Origin: Nocardiopsis eucommiae
Lineage (GTDB): Bacteria; Actinomycetota; Actinomycetes; Streptosporangiales; Streptosporangiaceae
Assembly: GCA_018388625.1 (NCBI GenBank)
Contig: CP074402.1
Coordinates: 62,001 to 126,000, forward strand
DNA length: 64,000 bases
Reading direction: 5' to 3'
Shown here: positions 60,002 to 64,000 of the stretch, piece after piece
Position numbering within the stretch: position 1 is the first letter of the stretch
How the letters are laid out: each line of letters starts with the position of its first letter
The notes under the pieces: generated by a model
Told to the model about the DNA's origin: nothing
The model's database searches: none
The model's input: only the letters and a program-made list of their open reading frames with translations
Translations under genes and position numbers: made by a program

Positions 60002-60253
60002 GTGCGACTCAAGCTCGATTTGCACGACATCTTCAACAAGGGCACGAGCATCGACAAGGCCCTGAACGACATCATGGACGAGGCCGAACGGAAGCGGGCC
60101 AAGACCATCGAGATCATCCCGGGCAAGGGCTCGGGACAGTTGAAGAAGCGGGTGCTGCGCTTCCTCGACCGCAAGGACGTCAAGGCTCGTTACCACCGCG
60201 TCGAGAAGGACTCGAAGAACTTCGGTCGCCTGTTCGTCCACTTCAAGCACTGA
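60002..60253 (+). CDS. Small stand-alone Smr-domain protein
   Basis: An 83-residue protein from the GTG at 60002 (MRLKLDLHDIFNKG) with GGAGAAGGGG just upstream. It is essentially one Smr domain: the LDLH motif, then IEIIPGKGSGQLKKRVLRFL, the GxGxG-type nuclease loop (HGxGxG in MutS2). Small Smr proteins are DNA/RNA endonucleases or RNA-binding. Here the usual His of HGKG is Pro (IPGKGSG), so nuclease activity is uncertain. Monocistronic, 157 bp after the GNAT gene. Confidence 0.82.
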   Translation: MRLKLDLHDIFNKGTSIDKALNDIMDEAERKRAKTIEIIPGKGSGQLKKRVLRFLDRKDVKARYHRVEKDSKNFGRLFVHFKH

Positions 60254-60371
60254 GAGGTCCAACGGAGCGGCCAACCGGACCAAGTCGGCGGTGAGCAGGG
60301 GGTTGCACCTTCCGTAGCGGCATGTGGTCTGGTGGATTCACGCCCCGACCCCTGGAGAAAGGTCCCCGCTC

Positions 60372-61283
60372 ATGCACGCGTCCTTCGTGCCACCCCGTCA
60401 GGTCAGGATCGGTGATGCGGCGGCCTTCGTCGGCACCACTCCACGGGCGATCCGTCACTACCACGAGATCGGCCTGCTCCCCGAGCCCGAGCGGGGCGTC
60501 GACGGCCGCCGCCGCTACGGGTACGAGGACATGATCCGCCTGCTGTGGATTCGCAGGATGGCCGACGCCGGGATCGCCCTGGAGGACATCCGCGACTCCT
60601 TCCAGACCGGTACGACCTCCGGCGGCGCCGAGGGTGGCGGCGGGGTCGCGGACGTTCTGGAGCGGTTGGAGGAGACCCTCACCGAGCGGGAGGCCGAACT
60701 GCGGCGGCAGCGGGCCGCTGTGGAGCGGATGCGCACCGAGGGCAGCCGGATGGGCCTGCTCTCCGACTTCGTCACTGATCGTCTCAGGAACCTGCCCGAG
60801 GGCACTCTGCGGCAGGCGGACCTGGACGCTCTGCTGGTCACGGAGCGGATCTTCGGCCCGCTCGGCGCGGCCGTCCAGGCCACCCGCTTCATCGCCCTGG
60901 CCACGCATCCCCCTCTGCGGGAGGACTCCGACCGCGTCGACGCCGCCGAGGAGGCGCTCGACGACGGGGTCGCCGTCGATGATCCACGGGTGGCTCGGGT
61001 GGCGGCCGAACGGCACGCCTTCGAAAGCGCCCTGCACGCCGTCATCGAGGAGTCCGGCCTGGACGAGGACGACGATGCCCTCTTCGACGCCTGGGACGCT
61101 CTGCACCCCGATCCGGCTCACGACGGCGAGGACGAGGACGACCCCGGCTCGGGCAGGCGGGAGGAAGGCTCCATGAGTGCGGTCGAAGCTGTCGGCAAGA
61201 TGCCCTACGACTTCTCCCCGGCCCGCCAACGCTGCATGGAACTGGCCTTGGAACTGTCCTTCCAGGGCTCGCCCGCCACCTGA
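60372..61283 (+). CDS. MerR-family transcription regulator with long C-terminal domain
   Basis: A 303-residue protein. The N-terminal MerR HTH is RIGDAAAFVGTTPRAIRHYHEIGLLPEPERGVDGRRRYGYEDMIRL (the R-x-Y-x-x-x-x-L-I-x-x-I pattern), followed by a coiled coil VLERLEETLTEREAELRRQRAAVERMRTE and an extended acidic helical C-terminal domain. No metal-binding Cys residues are apparent, so it is not a metal sensor. The signal is unknown. Confidence 0.85.
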   Translation: MHASFVPPRQVRIGDAAAFVGTTPRAIRHYHEIGLLPEPERGVDGRRRYGYEDMIRLLWIRRMADAGIALEDIRDSFQTGTTSGGAEGGGGVADVLERLEETLTEREAELRRQRAAVERMRTEGSRMGLLSDFVTDRLRNLPEGTLRQADLDALLVTERIFGPLGAAVQATRFIALATHPPLREDSDRVDAAEEALDDGVAVDDPRVARVAAERHAFESALHAVIEESGLDEDDDALFDAWDALHPDPAHDGEDEDDPGSGRREEGSMSAVEAVGKMPYDFSPARQRCMELALELSFQGSPAT

Positions 61284-61370
61284 GGCCCGCCCCAGGAGGA
61301 CCCGGGGTGGGGCGGAGTTCGCATCAGTGCCAGCCTCGATCCGGATACGGCGGGGATCGCGTCCGGTTCC

Positions 61371-62069
61371 TCAGGCTCCCAGCGCTTCAGCGAGGTCCCC
61401 TGCGGCGGGGTGTCCGCCGAGGTCATCCACGAGGTGGACCAGCCGGGCGCGTGTGTTCGCCCGCAGGGACCCGGCCGGGACCGTCTCCAGGACACTCATC
61501 CCCAGAACGGAGGCGTTGCGCGGGTCCCTCCTGGTCGCGTAGGTGCGGGCGAGGATCGCCGTGGCCGCCGCCCACCCCGGCGAGCCCACACGTTTCAACC
61601 GGATCGACGTCTCGGCGTGTCGGGCGGAGTCGCTGGAGTCATGGTCGAGGAGGGTCTCGGCCAGGTGTTGGTGGAACTCGGCGCGGTCGAATCCGAACCG
61701 TCCTGGCTCTTCGCGGTCGGCTGCGTCCATGTGCCGCCGCGCCGTGGTGATCGCGTCGTCGAGCCGTGCTCGATCCCCGAGGGCAGCCAACGGCCGCAGT
61801 CGGCACCACGCGGTGATCTGAGCACGCTGGAGGTCGTCGTCAGCGAACGCCTCCGCCTGGTGGGCGAGCTCCAGGGCTTCGGTGTGACGGTCCTGGGACA
61901 TGGTGACCATGGACTGGGCGCCGAGCGCCCACGCGGCCAGGCGGCGTTCTCCCAGTTCCTCACCGACTCTCGCGGCGGTTCCGAAGTGGATGAGCGACGC
62001 GGGGACGTAACCGGTGTGGTGGCCGAGACTGCCCAGGAGGCCGGACAACCATCCGACGACCCGGCGCAT
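61371..62069 (-). pseudogene. TPR-like C-terminal part of a regulator, N-terminus lost
   Basis: About 232 residues of helical repeats (LIHFGTAARVGEELGERRLAAWALGAQSMVTMSQ, EALELAHQAEAFADDDLQRA, RLDDAITTARRHMDAADREEPGRF, AEFHQHLAETLLDHDSSDSARHAETSI) typical of the TPR half of actinobacterial XRE regulators. No HTH is present; the coding similarity stops at about 62069, where transposase-like sequence begins. The missing part is not found on the far side of the IS remnant, so this is a decayed gene. Confidence 0.75.
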
Positions 62070-62670
62070 GTCCGTTGAGGTGGTGCCCGAAGCAGCCACC
62101 CGGCCTCAAGGCGGTGGGCGGCGCAGACACGGGGACCGTGAGGTGTTGGCCGCGATCATCTTCGTGGCGACCACCGGCTGCACCTGGGCCCAGCTCCCAC
62201 CGGTCTTCGGCCCCTCCGGTCCCACCGCGCACCGGCGTTTCACCGAGTGGAGCCGGGCCCGGGTGTGGACGAAGCTGCACCGCCTGGTCTTGGACGAACT
62301 CGGTTCCCGTGGTGAGCTGGACTGGTCGAGGTGCCCGATCGACTCGGTCAACATGCGTGCTCTCAAAGGGGGAGCTGACGGGTCCGAATCATGTCGATCG
62401 GGGAAAGAAAGGGTCGAAGATCCACTTGATCACCGATCGGACCGGGCTTCCGATCTCCATGGCGATCTCGGGTGCGAACCTGCACGACAGCCAAGCTCTA
62501 CAACCGCTGATTCGCGCGATTGCACCCATCAGGTCCAGGCGAGGTCGCAGGAGACCTGGCTGGCCGGATGCCGTCGACTCCACCGCCGTTACGAACGCAA
62601 AGCCGAGCACTTCCTCGCCTTCGCTGGCATCGCCTGTACGTTGATTTGTTTCCGTAGACTCGCCAGATGA
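62070..62670 (+). mobile_element. IS5-type transposase remnant (truncated, frameshifted, internally deleted)
   Basis: Three segments match the IS5 (DUF4096/DDE_Tnp_1) type in order: RPQGGGRRRHGDREVLAAI ... WAQLPPVFGPS, then VDRGKKGSKIHLITDRTGLP ... SGANLHDSQALQPLIR in a second frame, then WLAGCRRLHRRYERKAEHFL ... CFRRLAR. The N-terminus is missing, the frame shifts near 62370 (a G run two short of what the family sequence needs), and the central part with the later catalytic Asp/Glu region is deleted (about 62540). No inverted repeats were recognised. It is inactive. Confidence 0.85.
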
Positions 62671-62730
62671 GATGAGCTCTTAGTTCCGGATCGGTGTACC
62701 TCAGACCCGGTCTCAGTGCCTTACCGCGCC

Positions 62731-63315
62731 TTACCGCCACCGCGGGGCGAGGCTGTGCAGGGCCCGCACGAGTTTGTCGGGTTTACGGGAGTCGATGGCC
62801 ACGGGGTCACCGTTGCGCGTGTAAAGGACGACCGGGGTGTAGCCGAAGGGGGTGTTCGGGTTGCGGTTCAGCGGGGTCCTGGACCCGATCCGTTCAGGCG
62901 TTTGCGGCCCTCGGTCGACCTCGGCGGTCTCCACGGCGAGGCGCTCCACGGGCACCACGTTCCGGCCCACCTTCAGCGCCTGATCGGTGAGGCGGATCCT
63001 GTTGCCGAGGAACTTCAGGAACGGCGCGATGAGCAAGAGCGCCACCGGCATCACCAGGAACAGTCCGCTGAGGAAGAGGACGGCCCCGTAATCGTCCGGT
63101 GCGGAGTCGACGAACATGGCGCCGACCCCGAGCACGTAGACCGTGAGGACGAGGGTGGTCCACAGCCTGGGGGCGTGTTCGCGGTAGACGGTCCCGCCCA
63201 CCACACCACCGGAAACGTAGAGGTACCCGCGCACCCGTTTCCACTGATTCCGCCTCGCATTGTTCTTGCGCCTTTGATCACGGCTCAGCCCATCTCCACC
63301 GGCGACATCGAACAC
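62731..63315 (-). CDS. Membrane protein of unknown function (PH-like C-terminus)
   Basis: About 194 residues from the GTG at 63315 (GGAGGA 9 nt upstream). Cytoplasmic basic start (LSRDQRRKNNARRNQWKRVRG), two hydrophobic helices (LWTTLVLTVYVLGVGAMFV; VLFLSGLFLVMPVALLLIAPFL) and a C-terminal domain RIRLTDQALKVGRNVVPVER ... FGYTPVVLYTRNGDPVAIDSRKPDKLVRAL that resembles PH-like or DUF3093-type modules. Family call is weak. It flanks the IS remnant on the right. Confidence 0.6.
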   Translation of the reverse strand: MFDVAGGDGLSRDQRRKNNARRNQWKRVRGYLYVSGGVVGGTVYREHAPRLWTTLVLTVYVLGVGAMFVDSAPDDYGAVLFLSGLFLVMPVALLLIAPFLKFLGNRIRLTDQALKVGRNVVPVERLAVETAEVDRGPQTPERIGSRTPLNRNPNTPFGYTPVVLYTRNGDPVAIDSRKPDKLVRALHSLAPRWR

Positions 63316-63600
63316 GAGAGACCATCCTCCAGATTCACGATCGATCAGGCGACTCGGCCGGTGAACACCAGCCCGGAGGGTCCTACGGAGTCCGAATGAT
63401 CCTCTTATCCGCCCTATCAGCGGGAGAATCGTAGCGGAACGGTGCACACGCGAACGGGCCGAAGGTCCTTGCCGACACCCACCCGCGAGTCCGCGCCCGG
63501 GGTTCTGCCGTCCTCATAAGGCCACCCCTCCCCTCACGGCGTTTCGCGGCGTAGGGTCGAAAACCGGAGATCTTGTCGACGGGGGAGGCATGGAGATCGA

Positions 63601-63629
63601 CTGCTCCCCGCGCATGCGGGGATGGTCGG
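63601..63629 (+). CRISPR. Single type I-E-like CRISPR repeat (no array)
   Basis: CTGCTCCCCGCGCATGCGGG continuing GATGGTCGG has the classical I-E architecture: G/C palindromic arms CCCCGCG and a CGGGG partner about 5 nt apart, and a GGTC-like 3' end. Only one copy is seen, with no spacer-repeat periodicity, so it is either an orphan repeat or a chance hairpin. Confidence 0.4.
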
Positions 63630-63659
63630 GGCCCGGGGGCGAAGCCGCCGCCGGGCCCC
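63628..63659 (-). terminator. Hairpin downstream of the last gene
   Basis: GGGGCCCGG and CCGGGCCCC form a 9-bp stem with a 14-nt loop, 14 bp past the stop of the minus-strand gene at 63673. Confidence 0.6.
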
Positions 63660-63672
63660 GGTCTCTGTTGGT

Positions 63673-64000
63673 TCAGGTCAGGAAGCTGATGGGGTGGGTG
63701 AGGTTCTGGCCCACGATGTCCAGGGCGTTGAGGCCCAGGAGCAGGGTGGAGCTGATGGCGGTGGCTGGCCATCCCCACCAGGGGCGGGGCGCCCGGTGAC
63801 GGCCCCGGGGCGGAACCGGTTCGGGTTCGATGTGGGGCGCGGCCTCGGTCGCTTCTTGTGCGGCTTGTTCGCGGTGTTGGCGGGCCACCTTGACCCAGTG
63901 CGGGAGGGGTCCGTGTTCGAGCATGTACGCCACCCGGGGGTTGCCCTGCATCTGGCGGAGCAGGCGTTCCTGCCTGGCCTGGTGTGTCTCGGTCCAGGCA
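63673..64000 (-). CDS. Hypothetical membrane-anchored protein (5' truncated by window edge)
   Basis: The frame is open from the window edge on the minus strand (AWTETHQARQERLLRQMQGN) to the stop at 63673. It has a helical, charged N-terminal part (ARQHREQAAQEATEAAPHIE), a Pro/Arg segment and one C-terminal hydrophobic helix (AISSTLLLGLNALDIVG). I recognise no family. It may start beyond the window. Confidence 0.55.
   Translation of the reverse strand, partial: AWTETHQARQERLLRQMQGNPRVAYMLEHGPLPHWVKVARQHREQAAQEATEAAPHIEPEPVPPRGRHRAPRPWWGWPATAISSTLLLGLNALDIVGQNLTHPISFLT

Larger units (their letters stand above)
63316..63672. other. Spacer with lone CRISPR-like repeat and hairpin
   Basis: About 357 bp. 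It contains the type I-E-like repeat at 63601-63629 and the hairpin GGGGCCCGG ... CCGGGCCCC at 63628-63659. No convincing ORF is present. Confidence 0.6.

Noticed and set aside
63590..63799. A small ORF across the CRISPR-like repeat
   Set aside because: It reads through two hairpins, has no recognisable domain and overlaps the end of a better minus-strand frame.

Overview
High-GC actinobacterial chromosome. The 16S sequence (30349-31883), the gene content (WhiB/WblA, BldG, chaplin, Tad pilus genes, H+-pyrophosphatase) and the codon bias point to a Nocardiopsis-like filamentous actinomycete. The genus call rests on my recognition of the 16S V1-V2 region and has not been searched.

Layout. (1) 1-9.2 kb is the conserved whiB4/wblA - ArsA-pair - DUF4177 - RidA - NUDIX - MBL - crp - nth - NUDIX - marP block that I remember from both Mycobacterium (Rv3671c-Rv3681c) and Streptomyces (SCO3567-SCO3579). 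(2) 9.2-25.8 kb holds the bldG/anti-sigma pair, a DEAD-box helicase, a Tad pilus locus split into two facing halves around an ECF sigma pair, a degenerate Fic protein, acetyl-CoA synthetase, a holin-like protein, an ephE-like hydrolase and a DUF309 protein. (3) 26.4-29.7 kb holds hppA, a 30-residue membrane peptide and sixA. (4) 29.7-35.6 kb is a complete rrn operon (16S-23S-5S) with a long leader, no spacer tRNA and a strong terminator. (5) 35.8-48.1 kb is housekeeping: serB, a DUF1707 protein, an ABC ATPase, an SPFH protein, a TSUP transporter, an HD phosphohydrolase, a TetR regulator with a hydrolase, an aldehyde dehydrogenase and an adenosine deaminase-like enzyme. (6) 48.1-64 kb is more accessory. 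It has a DUF418 membrane protein divergent from a GntR-TetR fusion regulator with matching palindromic sites, an APC permease, a four-domain chaplin with a sortase signal, SURF1, a methyltransferase, a virginiamycin B lyase-like propeller, a PARG-type macrodomain/GNAT/Smr group, a MerR regulator, a truncated TPR regulator joined to an IS5-type transposase remnant, and a single CRISPR-like repeat near the right edge.

A dominant technical observation is that about 24 otherwise well-conserved genes or gene ends are broken by inferred single-base losses, nearly all in G or C runs. These include acsA, hppA, the helicase, SURF1 and the ArsA pair. They look like consensus errors rather than biology. 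For such genes I give the span of the restored gene and state where the frame breaks.

The best candidates for something under-described are the four-chaplin wall-anchored protein (53368-54405), the two-DNA-binding-domain GntR-TetR regulator with its TGCACTAGTGCA sites (49424-50685), the six-copy 18-bp array upstream of the ECF sigma gene (14141-14248), and a hairpin fused to a perfect 18-bp palindrome in a 950-bp gene-free stretch (20454-20508).
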